NCBI GenBank assembly: GCA_024742875.1
Contig: JANSXP010000001.1
Coordinates: forward strand, 1-64,000
Reading direction: 5' to 3'
Length of the DNA stretch: 64,000 bases
Source: Planctomycetaceae bacterium
GTDB taxonomy: Bacteria > Planctomycetota > Planctomycetia > Planctomycetales > Planctomycetaceae
In this document: one piece after another, positions 37,599 through 47,318 of the stretch
Layout: the number at the start of each line of letters is the position of its first letter
Numbering within the stretch: the first letter of the stretch is position 1
The notes under the pieces: model-generated
What the model saw: only the letters and a program-made list of their open reading frames with translations
Databases searched by the model: none
Told to the model about the DNA's origin: nothing
Position numbers and translations under genes: made by a program

Positions 37599-38639
37599 GT
37601 GCCGAATCAGCGTGCCGTCACACGACCGCGCGGATTCACGCTCGTGGAGCTGCTGGTCGTGATCGCTGTGATTGCCGTGCTGGTGAGTCTGCTGCTGCCC
37701 GCCATCCAGAATGCCCGGGAAGCCGCGAGGCGAACATCGTGCCGCAACAACCTGCGGCAGATCGGACTGGCCCTGCACAACTATGCGGATGTGCATCGCT
37801 ACTTTCCGCCGGCGTTCTGTGTCAGCCGGGAAGAACTACAAACGGAAACCGGGGCTTCCTGGTCGGTGCACGCCAGGCTGCTGCCGTATCTGGAACAGGC
37901 GGCCGCGTACGAAATGATTGATCTGGATGTTGACTGGCATGATCAGGTGGATACCGAAATCTCGTTCCTGAAGGTGCCCGTGTATCTGTGTCCGTCCGAA
38001 CCGGCCGACCATCATCGCACGCGGGACGGTCGGCCGTATGTCAGTCCCGTCAGCTATGCTTTCAACATGGGCACATGGCGAGTCTTTGATCCTGTTCGCC
38101 AGCAGCATGGCAGTGGGCTGTTTGGCGTGAACGGCAGCCTGTCGTTTGCCAGCATCGCGGATGGGTCGTCCAATACGCTGGCGGCTTCTGAAGTCCGCAC
38201 CTATCAGTCCTATATACGCAATACAGCCGATCCCGGGTCAACAGTGCCCGATCAGGCCGACGTGTTTGTGGGAGTCGCAGCCGATCTGAAGCTCAGCACA
38301 GACCCCAACCGCAACACGGGGCATACGGTGTGGCCGGATGGCCGCGTGCATCACACGGGTTTTACAACCACCTTCACGCCGATGACCCGCGTGCCGTATT
38401 ACCACGAGGGCCAGGAATACGACATCGATTACACGTCTCGCCAGGAAGGCAAGAGCGATTCGCAGATTACTTACGCGGCTGTGACTTCGCGCAGTTATCA
38501 CCCCGGCAGTGTGCACTCACTGCTCGCGGACGGCTCGGTTCGCACGGTGGCCCGAGAAATCGCCCTCCCGGTCTGGAGGGCGATGGGCACAGTGGCCAGT
38601 GGAGATCAGCAGACACTGCTGACAGGCGGCGCCCGGTGA
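37599..38639 (+). CDS. DUF1559 pseudopilin-like protein
   Basis: A 346-residue protein with a type IV pilin N-terminal methylation motif, [20 protein letters not shown]: cleavage after Gly, Glu at +5, then a hydrophobic helix. [20 protein letters not shown] and [14 protein letters not shown] are hallmarks of DUF1559, a family greatly expanded in planctomycetes. The C-terminus has [16 protein letters not shown], the usual closing H-x-G-G/S-x-N/H-x-x-x-A-D-G-S motif. Start is GTG 37599. No pilus assembly genes are nearby, as is usual. Role in a pseudopilus or surface fibre is inference. Confidence 0.9.
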   Translation: MPNQRAVTRPRGFTLVELLVVIAVIAVLVSLLLPAIQNAREAARRTSCRNNLRQIGLALHNYADVHRYFPPAFCVSREELQTETGASWSVHARLLPYLEQAAAYEMIDLDVDWHDQVDTEISFLKVPVYLCPSEPADHHRTRDGRPYVSPVSYAFNMGTWRVFDPVRQQHGSGLFGVNGSLSFASIADGSSNTLAASEVRTYQSYIRNTADPGSTVPDQADVFVGVAADLKLSTDPNRNTGHTVWPDGRVHHTGFTTTFTPMTRVPYYHEGQEYDIDYTSRQEGKSDSQITYAAVTSRSYHPGSVHSLLADGSVRTVAREIALPVWRAMGTVASGDQQTLLTGGAR

Positions 38640-38682
38640 CGGCCGCCACACGACGGCCTGATACGCTGGCCCGCCGCACCGA

Positions 38683-40161
38683 CTATCCCAGATTCATGGT
38701 GACCGTCTTGTGCTCGGTGTAGTTGGCCAGTGCCGCTTCACCCAGTTCCCGACCCAGGCCACTCTGCTTGAATCCGCCAAACGGTGCGGCGGCATCAAAC
38801 ACGTCGTAGCAGTTGACCCATACGGTTCCCGCTCGCAGCGAATGGGCCACGCGATGGGCCTTCTTCACGTCGCTCGTCCAGACGGCGGCCGCCAGACCGA
38901 ACGTGGTTTCATTCCCGCGTTTGATGACCTCTTCCACGTCGCTGAATTTCAGAATGCTCATGACAGGCCCAAAGATTTCTTCCTGAGCAATCTTCATGCT
39001 GTCGCTGACGTTGGTGAAGACGGTTGGTTCCACGTAAAAGCCGCGGTTGCCGCGGCGATGACCGCCCACCACACACTGAGCGCCTTCCTGCTGACCGCTC
39101 TCGATGTAGCCCATGATTTTTTCGAACTGTGTTTTATCAACCTGTGGGCCCTGGGTGGTTTCGCCGTCAAACGGGTTGCCCAGGACGCGCTGTCGGGCGC
39201 GAGCCACCACGCGTTCCACAAATTCTTCGTGGATGGCGTCTTCCACAAACAGGCGACTGCCCGCACAGCAGCACTGACCCTGATTGAAAAACAGGCCAAA
39301 TTCAGCGCCGGCAATGGCGGCTTCCAGATCCGCATCGGCAAACACAATGTTGGGAGACTTGCCGCCCAGTTCCAGCGTGATCCGCTTCATCGTGGCGGCC
39401 GCTTCCCGCATAATCAGCTGGCCGGTTTCTGTGGATCCGGTGAAGGCGATCTTGTCGACCAGCCGATGGTTGACCAGTGCTGCACCGGCAGTCGGACCAA
39501 AGCCAGGCACGATATTGATCACACCCGGCGGGAAGCCGGCCTCCAGCGCCAGTTCGCCCAGCCGCAGGCAGGTCAGCGGTGTTTGTTCGGCCGGCTTCAT
39601 CACGATCGTGTTGCCAGTGGCCAGCGCTGGCCCCCATTTCCAGGCCACCATGAGAATGGGAAAGTTCCAGGGGATGATCTGTCCGCACACGCCGACGGGC
39701 TCGCGGCGGGTGTAGCAGAAATAGTCGCCGCGGACCGGGATGGTGTCGCCATGCACTTTGTCGGCCCAGCCGGCGTAGTAACGCAGACAGTCGATCGCCA
39801 GCGGCAGGTCGGCCGCGCGGGCGTCGCTGATGGGCTTGCCGTTATCCAGTGTTTCCAGCGCGGCCAGCTCATCGAGGTTTTCTTCCATCAGATCGGCCAG
39901 CTTCAACAGCAGGCGGCCACGATCCCGCGCATCCATTTTTGACCAGGGACCTGACTCGAAAGCAGACCGCGCTGCGTGGACAGCCAGGTCCACATCTTCC
40001 GCGTCCCCTTCGGCCACCTCACAGATGACTTCTTCCGTGGCGGGGTTGATGGTCGAAAACGTTTTCCCGCTGACAGCGGGGCGCCATTCGTCACCAATCA
40101 GGATTCCTGTCTGACGAATTGCCGGTGCGGTGTAGGTGCCCGATTCGGTTGCCACTGACAT
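38683..40161 (-). CDS. NAD(P)+-dependent aldehyde dehydrogenase
   Basis: A 492-residue ALDH superfamily enzyme oxidising aldehydes to acids. Motifs in order: [32 protein letters not shown] (cofactor loop), [18 protein letters not shown] with the general-base Glu, [16 protein letters not shown] with the nucleophilic Cys, [10 protein letters not shown], and [15 protein letters not shown]. It most resembles the ALDH1/2 or betaine-aldehyde type; the specific substrate cannot be assigned. The Cys sits in a C-C-C run. It is divergent from the propeller gene at 40404 and converges with the DUF1559 gene, so it is probably monocistronic. Confidence 0.94.
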   Translation of the reverse strand: MSVATESGTYTAPAIRQTGILIGDEWRPAVSGKTFSTINPATEEVICEVAEGDAEDVDLAVHAARSAFESGPWSKMDARDRGRLLLKLADLMEENLDELAALETLDNGKPISDARAADLPLAIDCLRYYAGWADKVHGDTIPVRGDYFCYTRREPVGVCGQIIPWNFPILMVAWKWGPALATGNTIVMKPAEQTPLTCLRLGELALEAGFPPGVINIVPGFGPTAGAALVNHRLVDKIAFTGSTETGQLIMREAAATMKRITLELGGKSPNIVFADADLEAAIAGAEFGLFFNQGQCCCAGSRLFVEDAIHEEFVERVVARARQRVLGNPFDGETTQGPQVDKTQFEKIMGYIESGQQEGAQCVVGGHRRGNRGFYVEPTVFTNVSDSMKIAQEEIFGPVMSILKFSDVEEVIKRGNETTFGLAAAVWTSDVKKAHRVAHSLRAGTVWVNCYDVFDAAAPFGGFKQSGLGRELGEAALANYTEHKTVTMNLG

Positions 40162-40403
40162 GTTGAATCTCCCGTTCAGAGGTTGTGAAACACGGCGCAG
40201 AAAGGATCTTTGCGTGAGCCGGCGCCGGCCGGAAGTCTTACGGATTCTCGCCCAGCCAACCGATCATTATGCCACCGCAACCCCCAAAATACGACCCTTT
40301 GCTTTTGAATCCCGTCGCAGCTGACTTGTGAAACGCACAGACACGCTGCAAGAATGGCGGCCCGCGGGTTTTTCCTTCCAGCTCCCCCCAGGCGATACCT
40401 CCC

Positions 40404-41363
40404 ATGAACCGTTTGCTCCTGTTTCCCACCTTGTGTGTCTTACTCATCACGCCGTCTGTCGCCGACGAAATCCGCAGCTTCATCACCGCCGACTCGTCAA
40501 AAAAACGCATCGCGATCATCGACGAACAAAACGAAATCGCCTGGGAACGAAAGATCGGTCCGCTGCATGATCTGCATGTGCTGCCCAGCGGTAACGTGCT
40601 GTTTCAGGATTCGTGGACACACGTGCTGGAAGTGGATCCCACCACGGACAAGACGATCTGGGAATACGAAGCGTCTACGGCGCCGGGGAACGCTGGCCGT
40701 CGCATTGAGATTCACGCGTTTCAGCGTCTGGATAACGGACACACAATGGTGGTGGAATCCGGCCGCTCTCGGATTCTTGAACTCGATCGAGACAACAACA
40801 TCGTCACCATGATCCCCTTGAAGGTCGAGAATCCCAGTCCGCATCGTGACACTCGACTGGTTCGCAAACTGGACAGTGGCAACTACCTCGTCTGTCATGA
40901 GGGAGACGGAGCCGTTCGGGAATATGGCCCCACTGGCAAAGTGGTGTGGGAATATCGGGTGCCACTGTTCGGCCGCCCCCGCGCGGGAGGTCATGGACTG
41001 GAAGCGTTTGGAAATCAGTGCTTCAGTGCTGTGCGGCTGAAAAATGGCAACACGCTGATTGGCACGGGCAACGGGCATGGCATCATTGAAGTCACACCAG
41101 CCGGCCAGGATGTCTGGAGCATCCATCAAAACGACCTGCCCGGTATCCAGCTGGCCTGGGTCACTTCACTGCAGGTCCTGCCGGGCGGCAACATTCTGAT
41201 TGGCAACTGCCACGCTGGGCCCGAGAATCCGCAGCTGATTGAAGTCAATCGACAGAAGCAGGTTGTCTGGACCTACAGGGACTTTGATCGTTTCGGCAAC
41301 GCCACAACCAACTCGCAGATTCTGTCAGTCAACGGCAGTCGCATCGCAGTCGGTCGTCGGTAA
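40404..41363 (+). CDS. Secreted PQQ/ASST-like beta-propeller protein
   Basis: A 319-residue protein with signal peptide MNRLLLFPTLCVLLITPSVA. It has about six short blades of the type W-E-x-K-I-G-P-L-H-D-L and LPSGNVLF, LDNGHTMVVESG, LDSGNYLVCHEGD, LKNGNTLIGTGNG and LPGGNILIGNCHA. The L-x-x-G-N-x-L repeat is shared with arylsulfotransferase-like and PQQ-binding-like propellers, but the catalytic residues of either family were not recognised. Probably a periplasmic binding or sensing protein. It converges on ribD across 70 bp. Confidence 0.8.
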   Translation: MNRLLLFPTLCVLLITPSVADEIRSFITADSSKKRIAIIDEQNEIAWERKIGPLHDLHVLPSGNVLFQDSWTHVLEVDPTTDKTIWEYEASTAPGNAGRRIEIHAFQRLDNGHTMVVESGRSRILELDRDNNIVTMIPLKVENPSPHRDTRLVRKLDSGNYLVCHEGDGAVREYGPTGKVVWEYRVPLFGRPRAGGHGLEAFGNQCFSAVRLKNGNTLIGTGNGHGIIEVTPAGQDVWSIHQNDLPGIQLAWVTSLQVLPGGNILIGNCHAGPENPQLIEVNRQKQVVWTYRDFDRFGNATTNSQILSVNGSRIAVGRR

Positions 41364-41433
41364 CCGCCACATCCTGACGGCGGCGGCACGCGAAACTTTG
41401 CCGGGTTGAGGAGAAGCAGCCGATCTGAGGCTG

Positions 41434-42582
41434 TCAATCAGGCCGTATTTCGTCCCGTCGCTGCATGCGACCGTGAATCAGGGTGTCTGTTCCAAACGGC
41501 TGCACGCGCACATCTTCAAGCGAGCTGAGCTCGGGAATGCGATCGCGGCCCACACCATCGATGGGTGATTTGGCGTCCGCCCCTCCCACCAGTTTGGGGG
41601 CCACAAAGGCGTGAACTTCGTCGATCACGCCCGCGTCCAGACAGGCACCCAGCAGTCCAGGTCCGGCTTCCAGCAGCACGTTGGTGCACTGCCGCCGCCC
41701 CAGTTCTTCCAGCAGGGACGCCACACGTGCTGTCCGGGTGTCGCCGGATGTGAAAAAGATTTCCACCCCCGCCTGCTCCAGTTGGCCGCGCATCTGATCT
41801 CCCAGAGCTGCCCGGTCGGCCGCCAGCAGCACGGGCGTTTGTCGAGCGGTCTGTACGAGGTGGCAATCGGCCGTCAGCGATTCGCCCGTGCGATCCAGCA
41901 CCACCCGCAGTGCCGTTCGCATGCCGGCTGGTCGGGCAGTCAGCTGAGGATTGTCGGCACGCACCGTTCCGGCGGCTGTGAGAATCGCGTCCATCCGACC
42001 TCTCAGCTGGTGCACATAGCCACGGGAATCGGCGTTGGAAATCCACTGACTGTGACCGCTGCGGGTGGCAATGCGGCCATCGAGCGTCATGGCCCATTTG
42101 GCGTGCACCCACGGCCGCCGTTCTGTCTGCACCATCCGAAACGGGGCGATCAATTCCTGCGCCAGCGTTTCGCACACGCCCACATCGACCACCATTCCGG
42201 TGTTCCGCAGCCGGGCGATACCGCGACCGGCCACATGCGGTGCCGGATCCTGACAGCCAATGACGGTTCGCTCAAAACCGGCGGCAATCACGGCATCCGC
42301 GCAGGGCGGCGTCTTGCCATGATGACTGCACGGTTCCAGCGTCACAAACAGCGTGGCGCCGGCGGGAATCGGGCCCGCCGCTTTGAGCGCGTTGACTTCC
42401 GCATGAGGACCACCAAATCGCTGATGCCAGCCTTCGGCAATGAGCCGACGCTGGCCATCGACAATGACGGCACCCACCATTGGATTGGGTTCCACCAGAC
42501 CCCGACCCCGACCGGCCAGTTCCAGCGCACGCTCCATCACACGTTCATCGCTGGAAAATGTGACAGCATCCGAATGGCTCAT
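41434..42582 (-). CDS. ribD: Bifunctional riboflavin deaminase/reductase RibD
   Basis: A 382-residue two-domain enzyme. Residues 1-150 are a cytidine-deaminase-like domain with the zinc site in HAEVNAL and PCSHHGKTPPC, deaminating the GTP-derived pyrimidine. Residues about 150-382 are the RibD_C dihydrofolate-reductase-like domain (HAKWAMTLDGRIATRSGHSQ, LRGRMDAILTAAGTVRADNP, LLEAGPGLLGACLDAGVIDE) that reduces the ribosyl side chain with NADPH. Together they do steps two and three of riboflavin synthesis in the cytoplasm. No FMN riboswitch was seen. It starts 17 bp after the stop of the SEC-C/TPR gene, so the two are probably co-transcribed; no other rib gene is nearby. Confidence 0.95.
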   Translation of the reverse strand: MSHSDAVTFSSDERVMERALELAGRGRGLVEPNPMVGAVIVDGQRRLIAEGWHQRFGGPHAEVNALKAAGPIPAGATLFVTLEPCSHHGKTPPCADAVIAAGFERTVIGCQDPAPHVAGRGIARLRNTGMVVDVGVCETLAQELIAPFRMVQTERRPWVHAKWAMTLDGRIATRSGHSQWISNADSRGYVHQLRGRMDAILTAAGTVRADNPQLTARPAGMRTALRVVLDRTGESLTADCHLVQTARQTPVLLAADRAALGDQMRGQLEQAGVEIFFTSGDTRTARVASLLEELGRRQCTNVLLEAGPGLLGACLDAGVIDEVHAFVAPKLVGGADAKSPIDGVGRDRIPELSSLEDVRVQPFGTDTLIHGRMQRRDEIRPD

Positions 42583-42599
42583 AACACCTCGGCCGCCGC

Positions 42600-44717
42600 T
42601 TAACTGTCACCCGGCATCCACAGTTTGCCGCCACCTTCGGCGGGCTCTGATTCGCCTTCCGGTGTCCACACACCGTCTTTGCTGGTCGCCGTGACGGGGG
42701 CCAGCTGGTCGAGCAGATGCACGCAGCCACTGTTCTCCAGCTCTTCCCGAATCACGTCTTCGATCTCCGGAATCTTCACGAAGTAGCGGTCGCGAATGCC
42801 TTCCAGCAGACCGGGCAGCTCTTCGTCATGAGGATTGTCCAGGCGACAGCTCAGCTCGCGGATATCCAGTTCCAGGCGAGTCCGGAATGCATCCGGGTCG
42901 TCGGCGATGGCGTTGCGAGCCGCCTCAAAACACTCGGAGGCCGTTTGCATGTCGTTCTTTTCACGCGCCACTGTGGCCCGCAAAAGATGCCCTCGCATGG
43001 GCGTGAATTGTTCCAGTGCGGCGGGCCGTTTGACGAGTTCTTCCACCGCCCGCTCCAGCAGTCGCAGATGGCGGACCAGCGTGATGCGGTTGGTGAATTC
43101 GATGACCTGCTCGTCGGTCAGGTCTGTTTCAGCCACCCGGCCAAACTGCAGCAGCGGCAGAGATGTAATGGACGAAGATTCGTCGATCGGCATCGGAGCC
43201 GGAGGCGTGACGCCCAGTTGTTCTCGCACGCCGGACAGGTCCGGGTCATAGCCCATGCGGTTGCAGATCACATCCAGCGTGAGCACGCTGCCACCTACCC
43301 TGACTTTGTTGTCGTCATCTTTGGCGGCATCGGCCGGGCTGGCATCGCCCAGAGCGGCCAGGGGTGACGAGAGCCAGTTCTGCAGAGCATTGGCCAGTCG
43401 CTCCTGGTCGAGCTCACGAAACCGGCTGCTGCCGATGCCGTCGGCATGGTGAATTTTCCAGTCGAACAGGCGGCACTGGCTGGGCATACGAGACAGTTGA
43501 TTGCGGGAGCCTTCTTCTGGCTCGGCCGCCAGATCTTCGGCCAGTTCGCGGAACGCGGAAATCGCCTTTTCAACATCATCTTCCAGCGCGACAATCAACG
43601 CTCGTGGTCCACCGCTGTTTTCATCGGAATCCAGAATCGTGATGTCTGCGATGACGTCCGGCAGCTGAGCGGGATCCGGTTTTTCAGCCGCTTCTTCGGT
43701 CAGGAATTCGAATTCTGCCGCGACCCGGCTGCCCTCGACCTGATCCTCATTGTTGCTGCTCTGGACGCGGGCAAAGCGGCCAGCGGCATCCATGCGGGTC
43801 AGCAGTTCTGAGACCGACGATACGTTCACTGTTTCCTGGACGATCGCGTAGTTGTCCTGGGAAATCTCCAGATCAATCAGCTGTGCGAGCGCCTCGGCTT
43901 CGACGGCCGAATCAAAATCCTCCAGCACAGATCCCGCTTTGTGGAGCGCCTCGGCGGCTTCTTTCAGTCGTCCATCCCACGCACGAAACAGGCCCAGGTT
44001 GTACCACAGCGCGCCGTTTTCCGGACACTTCTCCACCAGTCGCGAATACAAAATGGCGGCCGGCTCCCAACAGCCGATCTGACTGACCTTGCGGGCCCGC
44101 ACGTCCTCTTTTTGCAGTTGCGGGTCTTCCAGTTCCACAGGCAGCAGGGCGAATCGACCGCGGAACGGGTAGGGGATCGTGCGCTGAGATTCAAAATTGG
44201 CCAGCTGCATCAGCAGCGAATTGCGTCGATCGGGGGGCGACATGCGAACAGCCAGCGCGAGATGTTCGCGCACCGACATCGCACAGCCCGCCTGGGCCAT
44301 CTGTCCCGCGATACGTGAGGCCAGCATGGCCACACCGGCTGGAAACTGGCGAGCGCCCAGTTGAAACGCCCGGTGCACAATCCGTCGTGTGGCACCAAAG
44401 CCCTGCGTGGTGATGCACACATCGGCCAGCGCCAGCAGAGCCCGAGGTTCGTCCGGATGACGTTTCAGAAAATCCACAAGCTGTGTGCGGGCTTCTTCAA
44501 ACTCCCCTTTGCGGGTCAGAATGGAGGCCAGCTGCGTGACCAGCACTTCTTTGTCGTCATGCTTTTTCAGCAGCGATCGCAGCAGCTTTTCGGCGGCATC
44601 GGGCTGATTGTCGATCAGCTTTTCGATGCGGATCATGTCAGACAAAATGTCCTGACAGCAAAACTTTAACTTCTTCCCGTTGCCGCAGATGCACGGGGCG
44701 TAAGGGTCGTGAGCCAT
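42600..44717 (-). CDS. SEC-C zinc motif and TPR-like repeat protein
   Basis: A 705-residue soluble protein. The extreme N-terminus is a SEC-C zinc-binding motif, C-x-C-x8-C-C (PYAPCICGNGKKLKFCC), as found at the end of SecA. Helical TPR-like repeats follow (about 40-300): LRSLLKKHDDKEVLVTQLAS, LVDFLKRHPDEPRALLALAD and LWYNLGLFRAWDGRLKEAAE. The middle (330-500) is acidic; the end has another helical block (LLERAVEELVKRPAALEQF). No enzymatic motif. The SEC-C plus TPR layout suggests a protein-interaction scaffold, maybe near ribosomes or the translocon, but that is inference. Likely cotranscribed with ribD. Confidence 0.85.
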   Translation of the reverse strand: MAHDPYAPCICGNGKKLKFCCQDILSDMIRIEKLIDNQPDAAEKLLRSLLKKHDDKEVLVTQLASILTRKGEFEEARTQLVDFLKRHPDEPRALLALADVCITTQGFGATRRIVHRAFQLGARQFPAGVAMLASRIAGQMAQAGCAMSVREHLALAVRMSPPDRRNSLLMQLANFESQRTIPYPFRGRFALLPVELEDPQLQKEDVRARKVSQIGCWEPAAILYSRLVEKCPENGALWYNLGLFRAWDGRLKEAAEALHKAGSVLEDFDSAVEAEALAQLIDLEISQDNYAIVQETVNVSSVSELLTRMDAAGRFARVQSSNNEDQVEGSRVAAEFEFLTEEAAEKPDPAQLPDVIADITILDSDENSGGPRALIVALEDDVEKAISAFRELAEDLAAEPEEGSRNQLSRMPSQCRLFDWKIHHADGIGSSRFRELDQERLANALQNWLSSPLAALGDASPADAAKDDDNKVRVGGSVLTLDVICNRMGYDPDLSGVREQLGVTPPAPMPIDESSSITSLPLLQFGRVAETDLTDEQVIEFTNRITLVRHLRLLERAVEELVKRPAALEQFTPMRGHLLRATVAREKNDMQTASECFEAARNAIADDPDAFRTRLELDIRELSCRLDNPHDEELPGLLEGIRDRYFVKIPEIEDVIREELENSGCVHLLDQLAPVTATSKDGVWTPEGESEPAEGGGKLWMPGDS

Positions 44718-45066
44718 TGATTCGGCCTTGTGTTGTGGGCTGTGGCAGGCATTGCGGCCGGTTTGCAGTTGGGCGAGGCCAGTGGGTGTGTGGCGTCGAG
44801 GCGACCAGAAAGTAAACCGGCAGAAATTGCCGCAGTTGAAAGATTTGATTTCGTGAAAGGCGATTCTGCTGTTCGCCGGCCAGGCTAAGATCGAGCAGAA
44901 TGACGGAAAATGCTATCATTTTCGCGCGCCGACTTCACTCTGGTAGGCAACATCGCTGAAAACCCACCCCGAAACCACAAAAACCCGGTCGTCGATCGGC
45001 CATTGGGTCCTCACAACATACGCGAAGTTCCGCAAACTCACATCAAATCGCTCAAAGGATGGAGCT
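44718..45066. promoter_or_regulatory. Divergent spacer, SEC-C/TPR gene and methyltransferase gene
   Basis: No gene was seen in these 349 bp. An AT-richer patch at about 44900-44925 (AAAATGCTATCATTTTCG) could hold a -10 element (TATCAT), but no good -35 was found. A strong ribosome binding site (AAAGGATGGAG) lies directly before the methyltransferase ATG at 45067. Confidence 0.4.
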
Positions 45067-45978
45067 ATGTCTGACGCTGTGAAGCAAAACACGAGTGCCG
45101 ATGCGAGGATCCCGGACACCACCTGTCCGGCCTGCGGGGCCAGAAACACCAATGTGCGTTCCCTGCAGTTTGATTCCGGTCGCGGGCTGACGCCGTGGGC
45201 ACGGTGCACCAGCTGCAGTACCTATTTTGTGACGTCCTCCTGGGATCCCGCTTTCGAAACGGACCATAGTCGGGACATGGCCTGGGGCAACGAAGAGCAG
45301 GGGGCCGCCCTCAATCTGCGCAAACGGGACGGATTTGTCTCCGCACTGGATCGCATCGAAAAACTGGGCTACGGCGCATCGCGGATTCTGGACGTGGGCT
45401 GCTCCTTTGGCGGCATTCTGACGGAAGCAAAGAAGCGGGGCTTTGAGTGTGCGGGAACCGACATTGTTCCTGAAGCTGTCGAGTATGTCCGCATGCAGGG
45501 CTGCCGCGCCCAGGAGTGCGCCTCGCTGACGGACTGCACACTGTACGATGCCGAAAATCCGGCCGACGTCATCACCGTACTGGATGCACACATCTACTGG
45601 CCCGATCAGCCCGGAGAACTTCGCGCCGCCTGGAACCTGCTGCGTGATGACGGACTGCTGGTGATTCGTGCGGTAACGAAGTCCGCCTTTGTCACCGCCG
45701 GCCGCTACGTGGGAGCTGTGGCACCATCCATCAGTCGCAGGCTCATCCGCCGCGCCATTGCCGATCATCGGTTTTCCATGCCGTTAAAGAGCCTCGTGAA
45801 AACGGTGGAGCAGTCCGGATTTGAAGTGCTGGACGCCACGCCGCGCGGCGCACAGCACACCAATGAAATGCCGCTGGGAGCCCGAGCGGCTTACCGTGTG
45901 GGCACGATGCTGTGGCACAGCCTGGGCGTTTCCATTGCACCCACGACCCTGGTGTTTGCCAGAAAAAAAGCCGCATAA
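45067..45978 (+). CDS. SAM-dependent methyltransferase with N-terminal zinc ribbon
   Basis: A 303-residue class I methyltransferase. The N-terminus has a zinc-ribbon-like C-x2-C (CPACG) then C-x2-C (CTSC), typical of sugar or natural-product C-methyltransferases. The Rossmann part has motif I ILDVGCSFGGILTEAKKRGF, motif II CAGTDIVPEAVEYVR, and ADVITVLDAHIYWPDQPGE. A C-terminal helical segment follows (LVKTVEQSGFEVLDATPRG). A good Shine-Dalgarno precedes ATG. It lies 21 bp upstream of the DegT-like gene, so the pair is probably an operon that modifies one substrate; the substrate is unknown. Confidence 0.88.
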   Translation: MSDAVKQNTSADARIPDTTCPACGARNTNVRSLQFDSGRGLTPWARCTSCSTYFVTSSWDPAFETDHSRDMAWGNEEQGAALNLRKRDGFVSALDRIEKLGYGASRILDVGCSFGGILTEAKKRGFECAGTDIVPEAVEYVRMQGCRAQECASLTDCTLYDAENPADVITVLDAHIYWPDQPGELRAAWNLLRDDGLLVIRAVTKSAFVTAGRYVGAVAPSISRRLIRRAIADHRFSMPLKSLVKTVEQSGFEVLDATPRGAQHTNEMPLGARAAYRVGTMLWHSLGVSIAPTTLVFARKKAA

Positions 45979-45999
45979 ACGCTGGCAGGAATTTGTCCC

Positions 46000-47205
46000 A
46001 TGATAGCCCGTCACCGCCCCCCCCAGCGTTTGCGCTCGCTCATGGGGGCTCTCGTAACCGGCAAAGGGCTGCGGCGATCAATGGAGCGAATCGAGGCACG
46101 CTATGCGCGGCTGTGGAACGTGGAACACGTGGTGTGGATTCCCTCGGCGAGATTCGGCATCACCCACGCCATTCGACAACACACCCGCAATCTGAAGACT
46201 GTTTACTCGGCGGCCTTCAACTGTGGCGCCGTGTTTCATGCGGCAAGGGAAACGGGCCGTGACGTTCACTACGTTGACACCCAGCCAGGCTCGTTTCTGA
46301 TGGACACGGGCCGCTCTCCGGGCCCGGACGCAGCCGTGATCCTTTCGGAAATGTTTGGGCAGCGATTCTCCGCCGTTCAGCGAAGCCAGCCCCTCGCTGA
46401 TGACGCTGCACAGAGAATCTTCGACATGGCGATGAGCATCCCGGAAGCCCCCGACTTCGCCCATCTGCGAGATCAGGATGTGGCGGTTGCCAGCTTTGGT
46501 CTGGGCAAATCGCTGTACGCTGGCTGGGGCGGGCTGGCTGTGACATCCTCCGCCGCTATGGCCAGCAGGCTGCGAGCAGAGCGGATCGACAGCCTGTCCG
46601 CTGCCGGTCGGCTCACATCCCTGACGCACGACATCAAAGTGCTGGCCCGCATGGCCGCTCACCTGCCGCTGATCTACGGACCGCTGCGGCAGCGAAAAGG
46701 CGTATCGGCGGCACCTGCCACCTTCATCGATCAGCCGTTCTCTCGTCAAACGCATGAATGGCAGCGCAGTGTGTCCCCACTGCACGCGCTACTGGCGCTG
46801 GACAATGCCGATCGCGCTCAAAGCTGGGCCGCGCAGCGGCGTACACTGACAGAACGCTATCGAACGGCTTTTGCCGACGCACTGACGCCCGAACACCTGC
46901 CCGCAGAAACCAATGACGCACTGAGTCACTTCAGCCTTCGTGTTCCCGCTGTCTCACGCTCCGCCATCCGTCAGCAGCTTTGGCAGCGGGGGATCGACGC
47001 GGCCACCCTGTTCCCCACACCCATCGATCTGTGCCCGGCGGCTCAGTTTCCTCACGCCCATGCGGCCGGCGCATCTGTGCTGAATCTGCCCCTGTCCACT
47101 CAGCTGACGGAAGCCCACATCGACCGAATTGTCCGCGCCGTACGGACGGCCGTTCTTTCTGTCGATAAATGCGGGCGTGCTGCGGCCGAGCGGCGCGCCG
47201 CCTAA
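46000..47205 (+). CDS. DegT/DnrJ/EryC1-like PLP-dependent enzyme
   Basis: A 401-residue fold-type I PLP protein resembling sugar aminotransferases of the DegT/DnrJ/EryC1 group: VVWIPSARFGITHAI, SEMFGQRF, FDMAMSIPE (Asp for the pyridine N), VASFGLGKSLYAGWGG with the likely Schiff-base Lys, and the closing NLPLSTQLTEAHIDRIVRAV. It differs from standard members in the Lys segment (usually S-F-x-x-x-K-x-L-x-x-G-E-G-G), so activity is probable but not certain. Together with the upstream methyltransferase, 21 bp away, it may modify a nucleotide-sugar or amino-alcohol. It converges on the kinase gene. Confidence 0.75.
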   Translation: MIARHRPPQRLRSLMGALVTGKGLRRSMERIEARYARLWNVEHVVWIPSARFGITHAIRQHTRNLKTVYSAAFNCGAVFHAARETGRDVHYVDTQPGSFLMDTGRSPGPDAAVILSEMFGQRFSAVQRSQPLADDAAQRIFDMAMSIPEAPDFAHLRDQDVAVASFGLGKSLYAGWGGLAVTSSAAMASRLRAERIDSLSAAGRLTSLTHDIKVLARMAAHLPLIYGPLRQRKGVSAAPATFIDQPFSRQTHEWQRSVSPLHALLALDNADRAQSWAAQRRTLTERYRTAFADALTPEHLPAETNDALSHFSLRVPAVSRSAIRQQLWQRGIDAATLFPTPIDLCPAAQFPHAHAAGASVLNLPLSTQLTEAHIDRIVRAVRTAVLSVDKCGRAAAERRAA

Positions 47206-47318
47206 GGCGGCCAACACGAGGGCAGGAAATTGAGGCCACCGAGTGCAGGTTCCAGAGTGCCACGCATCCCTCGGATTCCGGTGGACGAAGGCCGTGTCGT
47301 TGTCCTCGCCTGCTTTGG

